NCBI GenBank assembly: GCA_963842335.1
Contig: CAWJGF010000024.1
Coordinates: 124,001-188,000, forward strand
Source of the DNA: PALSA-600 sp963842335
GTDB lineage: Bacteria; Actinomycetota; Thermoleophilia; Gaiellales; Gaiellaceae
Direction of reading: 5' to 3'
DNA length: 64,000 bases
Positions 49,122 to 56,997 of this stretch are shown here, one piece after another. The position numbers and the translations under genes are program-made. The stretch's first letter is position 1. Each line of letters starts with the position of its first letter. The notes below the pieces were generated by a model. That model saw only the letters and a list, made by a program, of their open reading frames with translations. It did no database searches and was not told where the DNA came from.

Positions 49122-50018
49122 CTAGAACTCCCGATCGAATTCGGTCTCGCCACTCGGCGAGATGTGGGCGGAGGCGCGGCGCGCGGCCCAGCACTGGTAG
49201 TTGACCGCCACCGGGTTCAAGGTCATGTGCGTGTCGGCGTGCTCGATGTGGCACTGGAGAACAGTGACGTCTCCGCCGAGCCCCATCGGGCCGATGCCGG
49301 TCTCGTTCAGCAACCCGTAGAGCTCGTCTTCGAGCTGCGCGACGAGCGGATCGGGGTTGCGTGTTCCGACCGGCCGGGTGATCGCCTCCTTCGCGAGGTA
49401 CATCGCGTAGTCGGCCGTGCCGCCGATGCCCACGCCGACGATCCCGGGCGGGCAGGGCTTGCCGCCCGCGCCGACGATCGACTCGAGGACGAAGCGCTTG
49501 ATGCCGTTCACGCCGTCGGCGGGCACGCACATCTTCAGGAAGCTCATGTTCTCGGAGCCTGAGCCCTTCGGCACGCACTTCACGTCGAGCCCGTCCCAGT
49601 CCTCGATGAACTCCCAGTGGACGATCGGAAGGCGGTAGCCGATGTTCGGGCCGGTGTTCTCGCGCGTGATCGTGTGCACCGCGTTCGAACGCAACGGATG
49701 CTCGAGCGTCGCCCGCGCGGTGCCGCTCCGCAGCGACTCGTAGATGCGCGTCGGATGCAGCGGGAAGTGCTCGCCGACGCGGCAGGTGTAGACGGCAATG
49801 CCGGTGTCCTGGCAGACGAGGTTGTTCTCGCTGTCGGCGATCGAGACGTTGCGGTGGATCGTCTCGAGCACACGCCTCCCCGGCACCGAGGTCTCGCGCA
49901 GGCGCGCCGCGGCGAGCGCGTCGCGCAGATCCTGCGGGATGTCCTTCAACGCCCAGACGTACAGGTGCGCGGCCGCATCCTCGACGACGCCCGCCAGGTC
50001 GGTTTCAACGGTGCTCAT
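49122..50018 (-). CDS. Class I fumarase/tartrate dehydratase-type, alpha subunit
   Basis: The protein has 298 residues from ATG 50018, overlapping the flavoprotein stop (ATGA). Fe-S ligand candidates are Cys69 in NNLVCQDTGIAVYT, Cys189 in GGKPCPPGIVGVGIGGT and Cys255 in TVLQCHIEH. Other family motifs are VPKGSGSENMSFLKMC and NTGPNIGYRLPIVHWEF. This is the classic two-subunit class I [4Fe-4S] fumarase layout. The substrate range of the family includes fumarate/malate, tartrate and mesaconate. Nothing in the sequence excludes a sulfonate analogue. It is operon-linked to the flavoprotein and to ComA. Confidence 0.9.
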   Translation of the reverse strand: MSTVETDLAGVVEDAAAHLYVWALKDIPQDLRDALAAARLRETSVPGRRVLETIHRNVSIADSENNLVCQDTGIAVYTCRVGEHFPLHPTRIYESLRSGTARATLEHPLRSNAVHTITRENTGPNIGYRLPIVHWEFIEDWDGLDVKCVPKGSGSENMSFLKMCVPADGVNGIKRFVLESIVGAGGKPCPPGIVGVGIGGTADYAMYLAKEAITRPVGTRNPDPLVAQLEDELYGLLNETGIGPMGLGGDVTVLQCHIEHADTHMTLNPVAVNYQCWAARRASAHISPSGETEFDREF

Positions 50019-51211
50019 ACGCTCGCTTTCTCTGCGGCTGCCGAACCGGCGCGGCGTCCGAAGACGACGCACTCCAGCAGCGAGTTGCCCATCATCCGAT
50101 TGCGGCCGTGGGTCCCGCCGGCGATCTCGCCGCAGGCATACACGCCGTCGATGGTGGTGGCGGCGTGCTCGTCGATCACGAGCCCGCCGTTCTGGTAGTG
50201 AAGAACCGGGTAGGTGAGGATCTTCTCCTTCAGCGGGTCGATACCGGAGCCGCGGTAGCGGCGAAGCATGTAAGGCAGCGACACCTCGGCATCTGCCGCG
50301 GGGATGAGGGTCGTGTCGAGGAACACCGCGGGGCGGCCGTCCGGCGTCCGCACGCCGTTGCCCCGCTCGACCTCGTCGACGATCGCCTGAGCGACCACGT
50401 CACGCGGGCCGAGCGAGTCGGTGAACTCCTCGCCGTGCGCGTTGAGCAGCACGGCGCCGTAGGCGCGCGTCGTCTCGGGAATGGAGTAGCCCTGCATGTT
50501 CGGCGGCCACGAGCCGCCGTTGGGGTGGTATTGCAGCGCATCGAGGTCACGGGCCTCGGCACCGAGGCCGAGCGCGATCTTCGTCACCTCGCCTGTCGCA
50601 TTCGGATGGTTCGTCGAAAGCTCGCCACGCTCTTCCGCCTCGCGGTAGCAACGGCCGCCCGCAGCCAGCACGACGGTGCCGGCGTCGACGGTGTGGTCGC
50701 CGAGCTGGGCACGCCAACTGCCGTTTGCTTGCCCGAGCTCGCGCAGCGGAGCGTTCGTGAGGCTCGTCCCGCTGCCGGCCTCCCAGGCTTCGCGGAGCTG
50801 TTTCGTGATCGCGTGGCCCGTGCGGTCGCCGACCTGAAGCAGCCGCTTACGGGTGGCGCCGCCGCAGCGGGCGAGCCGGTAGCCGCCGTTCTCGCGTGTG
50901 AACTCGACGCCGAGCTCCTCGAGCCAGTGAATCGCGGCGGGGGCCTCGGTCGTCAGGACGTCGACGAGACGCCGATCGGCGGTCTCGTGCGACGAGCGCC
51001 AGATGTCCTCGGCGTGGATCTCGGGCGAGTCGTCGTCGGCAAAAGCAGCCTGGATGCCGCCCTGGGCCTTCGAGGAGTTGTTCGCCTGGAGCGAGCCTTT
51101 CGTCGCGAGTGCCACGCGCGCGCCCGAGCGCTCGGCCGAGACGGCGGCCGCGAGGCCCGAGGCGCCGCTGCCGATCACGAGCACGTCGAATACCTGGGCC
51201 GGGCGCTCCAC
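50015..51211 (-). CDS. Fumarate reductase/succinate dehydrogenase/aspartate oxidase-type flavoprotein
   Basis: The 398 residues have the FAD dinucleotide fold VLVIGSGASGLAAAVSAERS and GGIQAAFADDDSPEIHAED. Residues matching the fumarate reductase site are present: the His in ALQYHPNGGSW, the Arg in LGPRDVVAQAIVDEV, the His of LHYQNGGLVIDE and the Arg in THGRNRMMGNSLLE. SdhA and NadB proteins are about 540-590 residues, so the C-terminal helical domain is missing here. NadA/NadC and SdhB/C/D partners are absent, so plain SdhA or NadB roles are doubtful. It is the first gene of the sulfur operon. The GTG has a TATTGT -10 seven bases upstream. Confidence 0.85.
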   Translation of the reverse strand: MERPAQVFDVLVIGSGASGLAAAVSAERSGARVALATKGSLQANNSSKAQGGIQAAFADDDSPEIHAEDIWRSSHETADRRLVDVLTTEAPAAIHWLEELGVEFTRENGGYRLARCGGATRKRLLQVGDRTGHAITKQLREAWEAGSGTSLTNAPLRELGQANGSWRAQLGDHTVDAGTVVLAAGGRCYREAEERGELSTNHPNATGEVTKIALGLGAEARDLDALQYHPNGGSWPPNMQGYSIPETTRAYGAVLLNAHGEEFTDSLGPRDVVAQAIVDEVERGNGVRTPDGRPAVFLDTTLIPAADAEVSLPYMLRRYRGSGIDPLKEKILTYPVLHYQNGGLVIDEHAATTIDGVYACGEIAGGTHGRNRMMGNSLLECVVFGRRAGSAAAEKASV

Positions 51212-51218
51212 GGCGAGG

Positions 51219-51252
51219 ACAATACCTGAGATTAGCTATCGTTATGCATTGT
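51219..51252. promoter_or_regulatory. AT-rich divergent promoter region
   Basis: This island lies between the sulfur operon (minus) and the protease gene (plus). ACAAT and ATTGT form an inverted repeat at its ends. TATTGT on the minus strand lies seven bases before GTG 51211. GCTATCGT occurs at 51235 and again 40 bp later at 51275, which may be a regulator repeat. No match to a named box was recognised. Confidence 0.4.
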
Positions 51253-51314
51253 TCACTGCCCTGGTAGGGAAACCGCTATCGTCGGCGCCTTCGTCAACAG
51301 GGGAGTGACTCAGC

Positions 51315-52067
51315 ATGAAGAAGGCTCTGCTCGCGGCCGTCGCGGCGGCATCGCTCGTGTTCGTCGGGATCGCGGTTGCGATCGTGAACGGCGGGCCCGA
51401 CGGCACCGGCCATCCGTCGGTCGGCGCGCTGCTCGCGCCGCAGGCGTTCTCGGACGGCACCTGGGAGGAATGCACCGGCACGCTCATCTCGCCGACCGTG
51501 TTCCTGACGGCCGAGCACTGCGACGAAGGGCTCACCATCGTCAAGGTGACGTTCGACTCGAGCTACGACTCGGCGACCGGCACCACCTACTCGGGGACGT
51601 GGCACGGCGACCCGGACTACTCGAAGAACCAGGGCGATCCGCATGACCTCGCGGTCGTCGTGCTCGACAGGCCGGTGCCCGGCGTCACGCCGTCGCAGCT
51701 GCCCGCGCTCGGGCAACTCGACTCGCTCTCACATGGCGCATCGATCACGTCGGTTGGCTACGGCGCGCAGTCGGTCACAATGGGCAAGGGTGGGGCGACC
51801 TTCCACTACGCCGACGTCCGCTACGTCGCGACCGGCTCGGTCAACGCGCTGACTCCGACCTGGATCCGCGCCTCGATGAACCCGGCGACGGGGAACGGCG
51901 GCACGTGTTACGGCGACTCGGGTGGCCCGAACTTCCTCGGCGACACGAACATCATCGCCGGGACGACGATCACGGGCGATTTCGTCTGCCGGGCGACGAA
52001 CGTCGACTACCGACTGGACACACCGTCCGCCCGCGCGTTTCTCGGGCAGTTCGTGACGCTTCCGTAG
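51315..52067 (+). CDS. Secreted trypsin-like serine protease
   Basis: The 250 residues begin with a signal or anchor helix (KKALLAAVAAASLVFVGIAV). The catalytic triad is visible: His in TVFLTAEHCDEG, Asp in GDPHDLAVVVLDRP, and Ser in GGTCYGDSGGPNFLG. The PA-clan chymotrypsin fold is clear. A GGGGAG Shine-Dalgarno lies about 9 nt before the ATG. It is a single gene, divergent from the sulfur operon and convergent with the dehydrogenase-like gene. It probably degrades extracellular protein. Confidence 0.88.
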   Translation: MKKALLAAVAAASLVFVGIAVAIVNGGPDGTGHPSVGALLAPQAFSDGTWEECTGTLISPTVFLTAEHCDEGLTIVKVTFDSSYDSATGTTYSGTWHGDPDYSKNQGDPHDLAVVVLDRPVPGVTPSQLPALGQLDSLSHGASITSVGYGAQSVTMGKGGATFHYADVRYVATGSVNALTPTWIRASMNPATGNGGTCYGDSGGPNFLGDTNIIAGTTITGDFVCRATNVDYRLDTPSARAFLGQFVTLP

Positions 52068-52107
52068 GTCGAGGCGACGGCGGCGGAGGCGCGTGCCTCC
52101 GCCGCCG

Positions 52108-53058
52108 TCACCAGATCGTCTCGAGCAGCTGCAGGATCTCGCCGGCGGTCGCCGGGCGTGGGTTGGCCTGGTTGCCGGCGCGCGCGGCGGCGGCCGCGGC
52201 GATGTGCGGCAGGTCGGCCTCGGGGACTGCGAAGCCGCGAAGCCGCTCGAAGCCACCGAGAAGCGCCAGTTCCCGGGTGCGCTCCACGGCGTCGCCCCCG
52301 ATCGCCTCGGCGAAGCGCTCGACTTCGTCCGGCACGATCTCGCGGTTGAAGGCGAGCGCGGGCGGCAGGCAGAGAGCGTTCATCGCGCCGTGCGGGAGCC
52401 CGTAGGCGCCGCCGAGCGCCTGTGCCATCGCATGCGCGAGCCCAAGTCCCGCCAGGCCGAGCGCATGGCCGGCGTGCATCGCCCCACGGAGGAGCTCCTC
52501 CCGAGCCGCACGGTCGGAGCCGTCGGCGAGCACGCGTGGAAGGGCCGCTGCGATCAGCCGTGCCCCCGCGAGCGCCTGCTCGTCGCCTTCGGGCGAGCGC
52601 CCGGCAACGTAGATCGCCTCGGCGCAGTGAGCGAGAGCGTTCAGCGCAGTCCCCGCGCTGTCGGCGCGCGGCAGGCCGAGCGTCAGGCCGACGTCGTAGA
52701 GGATCCCGACCGGCCGGGCACCGGCGCCGCCGCCCGTGATGCGCCGGTCGGGTGAGCGGATGCCGTAGAACGTCGTCCACTCGGCGCCGGAATAGGTCGT
52801 CGGGACGTGTACGACCGGCAGGCCGCTCGATGCCGAGGCGTGCTTGCCGGTGTCGATTGCCGATCCGCCGCCGACCGCGAGCAGGCCGTCGGCGTCATCG
52901 GGCACATCGGTCGACTCGGAAGGGACCTCGCTGAGGAGGCCGGCGCCGGCCGGCAGGTCGAGGTTGCGCCAGCGCGGGCTCGCGATCACGAACGGGTGCC
53001 CGATCCCGACCTCAGCGAGCAGGGAAGGAAGCTCGCCGAGTCCCCAGCGAACGATCAC
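52108..53058 (-). CDS. Maleylacetate reductase-like iron-containing alcohol dehydrogenase
   Basis: The 316 residues have the family cofactor block LLAVGGGSAIDTGKHAS, the loop HVPTTYSGAEWTTFYG and GLAHAMAQALGGAYGLPHGA with candidate metal-binding His residues. Maleylacetate reductases convert maleylacetate to 3-oxoadipate in aromatic degradation. The usual partners (hydroxyquinol dioxygenase) are not in the window, so the substrate is uncertain. The ATG overlaps the LysR stop by 4 nt, so regulator and enzyme are one transcript. Confidence 0.82.
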   Translation of the reverse strand: MIVRWGLGELPSLLAEVGIGHPFVIASPRWRNLDLPAGAGLLSEVPSESTDVPDDADGLLAVGGGSAIDTGKHASASSGLPVVHVPTTYSGAEWTTFYGIRSPDRRITGGGAGARPVGILYDVGLTLGLPRADSAGTALNALAHCAEAIYVAGRSPEGDEQALAGARLIAAALPRVLADGSDRAAREELLRGAMHAGHALGLAGLGLAHAMAQALGGAYGLPHGAMNALCLPPALAFNREIVPDEVERFAEAIGGDAVERTRELALLGGFERLRGFAVPEADLPHIAAAAAARAGNQANPRPATAGEILQLLETIW

Positions 53059-53963
53059 GCCGGCAGCTGCAGCGGCGGCCGTTCGCGGGCGAACTGCACG
53101 AACGCCCTGGCCGCGCGCGTCTCGGCACGGCCACTCGCCCGCACGAGGTGGATCTGGCGCTCGAGCTCGAGCCCCTCGACATGAGCCTCGACGAGCGTCC
53201 CCGCGGCCAGGTCGTTCTCGACCGACGAACGCGAGATGAAGGTGACGCCGTACCCGCCGCGTACGGCGCTCGTGACCGACTCCTGCAGACCGAGCTCGAG
53301 GCGGACGTCGAGATCTCGGAGGCGGGTGCCGACGCGCCGGAGCTCGTCCTCGATCATCTGACGGACGCCCGCGCCGTCCTGCATCACGATCAGCGTTTCG
53401 CCGTGCAGGTCGTCGAGGGAAACCGTGCGCCCGGCGAACGAGTGGCCTGGTGGGCAGGCGAGGATCACGGTGTCGCGGAAGAACGGCTCGTACTCCACGC
53501 CGCGATGGCGCGGCGCGGCGCCGACGACGCCCAGCTCGAGCGTCCGGTCGGCGACACGCTCGACGACGGTCTGCGTATCGAACACGCTCAGCGCGACGTG
53601 GATCTGCGGGTGGACGTCCGCGAATTGACAGAGGAGCTGCGAGAGCACGACGCCGCCGGGGCCGGTCGACGCCCCGATCTCGAAGGTGCCGGCGAGCTCT
53701 CCAGTCGCCTCGTCGGCAAGCTCGCTCGTGATCTCGTCCTCGAGCGCGAGCAGGCGCTGGGCGCCGCGATAGAGGCGCAGGCCGGCTTCCGTCGGCTCGA
53801 CCCGACGCCCGGAGCGATCGAGGAGCTGCGTCCCGAGCCGCTTCTCGAGCGCGCGCACCTGGAGCGAGACGGCGGGCTGCGTCACCCCGAGCCGCTCGGC
53901 CGCGAGCGAGAACGACTTGCGCTCGACAACCTCACAGAACGCGTGCAACTGGCGCGTGTCCAT
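53055..53963 (-). CDS. LysR family transcriptional regulator
   Basis: The 302 residues have the N-terminal HTH: RQLHAFCEVVERKSFSLAAE and LGVTQPAVSLQVRALEKRLG, then the linker helix TEAGLRLYRGAQRLLAL. The C-terminal substrate domain has GTFEIGASTGPGGVVLSQLL. LysR regulators sense pathway metabolites. It is in one operon with the maleylacetate-reductase-like gene rather than divergent from it, which is less common. A TN11A box overlaps its own start (53962-53976), pointing to autoregulation. Confidence 0.92.
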   Translation of the reverse strand: MDTRQLHAFCEVVERKSFSLAAERLGVTQPAVSLQVRALEKRLGTQLLDRSGRRVEPTEAGLRLYRGAQRLLALEDEITSELADEATGELAGTFEIGASTGPGGVVLSQLLCQFADVHPQIHVALSVFDTQTVVERVADRTLELGVVGAAPRHRGVEYEPFFRDTVILACPPGHSFAGRTVSLDDLHGETLIVMQDGAGVRQMIEDELRRVGTRLRDLDVRLELGLQESVTSAVRGGYGVTFISRSSVENDLAAGTLVEAHVEGLELERQIHLVRASGRAETRAARAFVQFARERPPLQLPA

Positions 53964-53976
53964 AACAGAAACTTAT
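53962..53976 (-). promoter_or_regulatory. LysR box ATAACAGAAACTTAT with an overlapping -10
   Basis: The site is ATAA-N7-TTAT and contains T-N11-A, the LysR consensus. On the minus strand TAAGTT lies six bases before the LysR ATG, so the box overlaps the probable -10 and start, as expected for autorepression. Confidence 0.5.
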
Positions 53977-54004
53977 ACGACGCGGCGCTGGGCGGCGGGA
54001 CACG

Positions 54005-54047
54005 GCCAAACGAGAGTCACAGAAGGGTGACATTCCCTCCACAGGCC
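54005..54047 (+). repeat. Dispersed 43-nt repeat, copy 2
   Basis: Matches 32817-32859 at 34 of 43 positions, including GCCAAACGAG at the start and TCCACAGGCC at the end. It lies in the 91-nt gap between the VOC gene end and the LysR start. No coding role. Confidence 0.5.
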
Positions 54048-54054
54048 CGGGGGC

Positions 54055-54414
54055 TCAGGCCTGGCGGAACTCGAGGCGGTTGCCGAACGGGTCGGCGGCG
54101 AAGAACCGGCGCGAGCCCGGGATCGAGTCGTCGTCGGCTGTTTCGACCCCCGCGGCGGCTAGCCGGGCCTTCAGGCCGTCGAGGTCAGACGAGACGAGAC
54201 CCGGGTGTGCCTTCAGCGCCGGCGCGAACGGCTCCTCGACGCCGACGTGCAGCTCCTGGTCGCCCGCGCGGAACCAGCAGCCCCCGCGCGAGCGGAGCGC
54301 CCGGGGCTTGGGCAGTTCCTCGAGCCCGAGCAACGCGCCGTAGAACGCGCGGGCGACGGCCTCGCAACCCGGGGGCGCGGCAACCTGAACGTGATCGATC
54401 CCCGTGATCGTCAT
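54055..54414 (-). CDS. VOC (glyoxalase/dioxygenase-like) family protein
   Basis: The protein has 119 residues from ATG 54414. It has the VOC start ITGIDHVQVAAPPG with the first metal-type His, then ARAFYGALLGLEELPKP, CWFRAGDQELHVGVEEPF with a second His, and FFAADPFGNRLEFRQ with the final Glu. Such proteins are small lyases, isomerases or resistance proteins. It is divergent from the sugar transferase gene with only 24 nt between the start codons. The frame's upstream extension is a shadow. Confidence 0.8.
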   Translation of the reverse strand: MTITGIDHVQVAAPPGCEAVARAFYGALLGLEELPKPRALRSRGGCWFRAGDQELHVGVEEPFAPALKAHPGLVSSDLDGLKARLAAAGVETADDDSIPGSRRFFAADPFGNRLEFRQA

Positions 54415-54425
54415 GACCGACTGTC

Positions 54426-54431
54426 TACCAT
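54426..54431 (+). promoter_or_regulatory. Putative -10 box (TACCAT) in a 24-nt divergent promoter
   Basis: TACCAT is followed by seven bases and GTG at 54439. The reverse strand of the same stretch reads TAGACA before the VOC ATG at 54414, so GTCTA/TAGAC may serve both directions as an overlapping bidirectional promoter. Confidence 0.4.
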
Positions 54432-54438
54432 CGACCGC

Positions 54439-55113
54439 GTGACACCCGCGCCGCCTCCGCTGGAGGACACGCTCGTCAGCGGTTACACGCGGCTCGCGTC
54501 CGACGCGGCCCACCGACGCATCGACATCGAGCTGCGCGTCCTCGACATCCTCTTCGCGGGGATCTTCAGCATCCTGCTGCTGCCCGTCGCCCTCATCCTT
54601 GCGCTCCTCCTCCTCGTGTCGAGCGGCCGGCCGATCCTGTACCAGGGCGAGCGGGTGGGGCGCCGCGGGCACTTCTTCCAGATGCTGAAGTTCCGGACGC
54701 TGAAGCGCGGGGCCGAGGAACGCATCGGCCAGTACCTCGGCGAGGAGCTCGTGCGCCGCACCGACGCCGAGTTGACGGGAATCGGACGCTGGCTGAAAGC
54801 GACGCAGCTCGACGAGATCCCCCAGCTCTGGAACGTGCTCGTGGGCGACATGTCGTTCGTCGGGCCGCGGCCGATCAGGCCGCGCTTCTTCACCGAGCTC
54901 GCGCACGAGCTTCCCTCGTACTGGCAGCGCCTCGTCGTCCGCCCCGGGCTCACGGGTCTCGCGCAGGTACGCCGCGGTTACGAGACCTCGATGGCGGAGA
55001 AGCTCGCGCACGATCTCGAATGGATCGCCGACCGGTCCGTGCGTATGTATCTGCGCACGCTCGTCGTCACGGGCACCCGCGTGCTGCGGCAGGCCTTCGG
55101 CCACCGTCCATAG
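54439..55113 (+). CDS. Initiating sugar transferase (WbaP/PglC-type polyprenyl glycosylphosphotransferase)
   Basis: The protein has 224 residues from GTG 54439. One hydrophobic segment (VLDILFAGIFSILLLPVALI) is followed by the catalytic domain: LKFRTLKRGAEERI, QLDEIPQLWNVLVGDMSF, GPRPIRPRFF and VVRPGLTGLAQVRR. This is the short single-span PglC/WbaP-like form. It transfers a sugar phosphate to undecaprenyl phosphate to start glycan synthesis. It lies 9 nt before AsnB and is the only clear initiating enzyme in the window. Confidence 0.9.
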   Translation: MTPAPPPLEDTLVSGYTRLASDAAHRRIDIELRVLDILFAGIFSILLLPVALILALLLLVSSGRPILYQGERVGRRGHFFQMLKFRTLKRGAEERIGQYLGEELVRRTDAELTGIGRWLKATQLDEIPQLWNVLVGDMSFVGPRPIRPRFFTELAHELPSYWQRLVVRPGLTGLAQVRRGYETSMAEKLAHDLEWIADRSVRMYLRTLVVTGTRVLRQAFGHRP

Positions 55114-55116
55114 ACT
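55111..55116 (+). promoter_or_regulatory. Putative -10 box (TAGACT) for asnB
   Basis: TAGACT overlaps the stop codon of the sugar transferase (TAG at 55111-55113) and is followed by six bases and ATG 55123, giving asnB a possible leaderless promoter of its own. Confidence 0.4.
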
Positions 55117-55122
55117 CACCCC

Positions 55123-56997
55123 ATGTGCGGGATCTGCGGAATCGCCGGCACCCATGGCGTCGTCGATCCCGAGCGGCTCGCCCGGATGTCCGCGACGCTC
55201 CTCCATCGCGGCCCCGATTCCGACGGCTCGCACCTGGACGGCCCGGTCGGCATCGCCGCTCGCCGGCTCGCGATCATCGACCTGACGGGCGGCGACCAGC
55301 CGATCGCGAACGAGAACGGCTCGGTCGTCGTCGTCCAGAACGGCGAGATCTACAACTACCGCGAGCTGATGCACGAGCTCGAACGCGCAGGCCATCGGTT
55401 TCGAAGCCGGTGCGACACCGAGGTGCTCGTGCACGGCTACGAGCAGTGGGGCGCAAAGCTGTGGGAGCGGCTGCGCGGGATGTTCGCCGTCGCCGTATGG
55501 GACGCGCGCGAGCAGCGCCTCGTCCTTGCGCGCGATCGCTTCGGGATCAAACCCCTGTACTACCGCGACGTGGACGGCGAGCTGTCATTCGCATCCGAGC
55601 TCGACGCTCTGCCGAAAGGTGACATCGACCTCGACGCACTCGAAGGCTTCCTCGCGTTCAACGTCGTCCCCGCGCCGCTCTCGATCTTCGAGAAGATCCG
55701 GAAGCTCCTGCCGGGCCACGTACTGACATGGCAGCACGGGAGCACGACGATCGAGCGCTACGCGCGCACCGGGCCGTTGCCGACGCGCCACAACGACGAC
55801 GAGGCCGATCTGGTCGAAGAGTGCCGCGCGCGCCTGCGCGACTCCGTGCGCGCGCATCTGATCGCCGACGTCCCGGTCGGCGTCCTCCTCTCGGGAGGCG
55901 TTGACTCGGGCGCGCTCACGGCACTCGCGGCCGAGGCGTCGTCGGGGCCGGTGCGAACGTTCTCGATCGGCTTCGAGGAAGCGTCATTCGATGAGCTCGG
56001 CGGCGCGCGTCTCGTCGCCGAGCGTTACGGGACGACCCATCGGGAGTTGACACTGCGCCCGAACGCGGCGCTGCTCCTGCCGGCTCTTGCCGACGCATTC
56101 GATGAGCCGTTCGCAGATTCGTCGTCGCTGCCCACCTATCTCGTCTCGAAGCTCGCCGCCGAAGACGTCAAGGTTGCGCTCTCCGGCGAGGGCGGCGACG
56201 AGCTCTTCGGCGGCTACTACACCTACGTCGCCGATCTCCTGGCCGAACGCCTCGGGCCGCTCGCGGCGCGGTCGCGCCCGCTCGTCGAGCGTCTTCCCTC
56301 CTCGAGCAAGCGCGCGAGCCTCGACTACAAGCTGAAGCGCTTCACGCAGGCTGCGCACTTGCCGCCGCTCGAACGTCACCACACCTTCAAGGAGATCTTC
56401 AGCGCAGACGTGCGCGCCGAGCTGACCGGGCACACAAGCAACTTCGACCCGCTCGGCAGCTACCGAGCACGCTTTGCGGAGACCGAGGGCAGCGAGCTCT
56501 TGACGCGTCTCCAGGATGTCGACTTCGGTCTGTATCTCGTCGACGACCTGCTGACGAAGACCGATCGAGCGTCGATGGCCTGGTCGCTCGAGACGCGCGT
56601 CCCGTTCATGGACACGGTCGTCTCGAACTTCGCGTTCTCCCTGCCCGTGCGACACAAGGTGCGCGGGTTCTCGAAGAAACGCCTGCTGCGCAAGGCGGTC
56701 GCGCCTTTGCTTCCCCGCGAGATCGTGCACGGCCGGAAACGCGGCTTCTCGATTCCCGCCGCCGCATGGCTGCGTGGCGACCTGGAGCCGTTCGCCCGCG
56801 AGACCCTCTCGCCTGACACGCTGCGGCGGCAGGGATTCCTGCAACCGGCCGCGGTGACGCAACTGATCGACGACCACGTCGCGCGTCGAGCCGATCTCTC
56901 CCGGCAGCTCTGGGGGCTGCTCGCGTTCACCCTCTGGTACGAACGGCACGTCGAGGACATCCGGCATGACACATCGCTCGAGACGGTGGTCGCATGA
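55123..56997 (+). CDS. asnB: Asparagine synthetase, glutamine-hydrolysing
   Basis: The 624 residues begin MCGICGIAGTHGVVDPERL, so Cys2 is the glutaminase nucleophile. RLAIIDLTGGDQPIANENG and LVHGYEQWGAKLWERLRGMF complete the amidotransferase half. The synthetase half has VLLSGGVDSGALTAL (PP-loop), ALSGEGGDELFGGYY and FSIPAAAWLRGDLEPF. It makes an amide from glutamine and a carboxylate with ATP. AsnB-like enzymes in glycan loci sometimes amidate uronic acids or wall components, so the product may be an amidated sugar rather than free asparagine. It overlaps the DUF354 gene by 4 nt. Confidence 0.93.
   Translation: MCGICGIAGTHGVVDPERLARMSATLLHRGPDSDGSHLDGPVGIAARRLAIIDLTGGDQPIANENGSVVVVQNGEIYNYRELMHELERAGHRFRSRCDTEVLVHGYEQWGAKLWERLRGMFAVAVWDAREQRLVLARDRFGIKPLYYRDVDGELSFASELDALPKGDIDLDALEGFLAFNVVPAPLSIFEKIRKLLPGHVLTWQHGSTTIERYARTGPLPTRHNDDEADLVEECRARLRDSVRAHLIADVPVGVLLSGGVDSGALTALAAEASSGPVRTFSIGFEEASFDELGGARLVAERYGTTHRELTLRPNAALLLPALADAFDEPFADSSSLPTYLVSKLAAEDVKVALSGEGGDELFGGYYTYVADLLAERLGPLAARSRPLVERLPSSSKRASLDYKLKRFTQAAHLPPLERHHTFKEIFSADVRAELTGHTSNFDPLGSYRARFAETEGSELLTRLQDVDFGLYLVDDLLTKTDRASMAWSLETRVPFMDTVVSNFAFSLPVRHKVRGFSKKRLLRKAVAPLLPREIVHGRKRGFSIPAAAWLRGDLEPFARETLSPDTLRRQGFLQPAAVTQLIDDHVARRADLSRQLWGLLAFTLWYERHVEDIRHDTSLETVVA

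Noticed and set aside
50015..51211. Calling the flavoprotein nadB
   Set aside because: The NSLLEC block is NadB-like, but the protein is too short and nadA and nadC are not adjacent, so a general flavoprotein name is safer.
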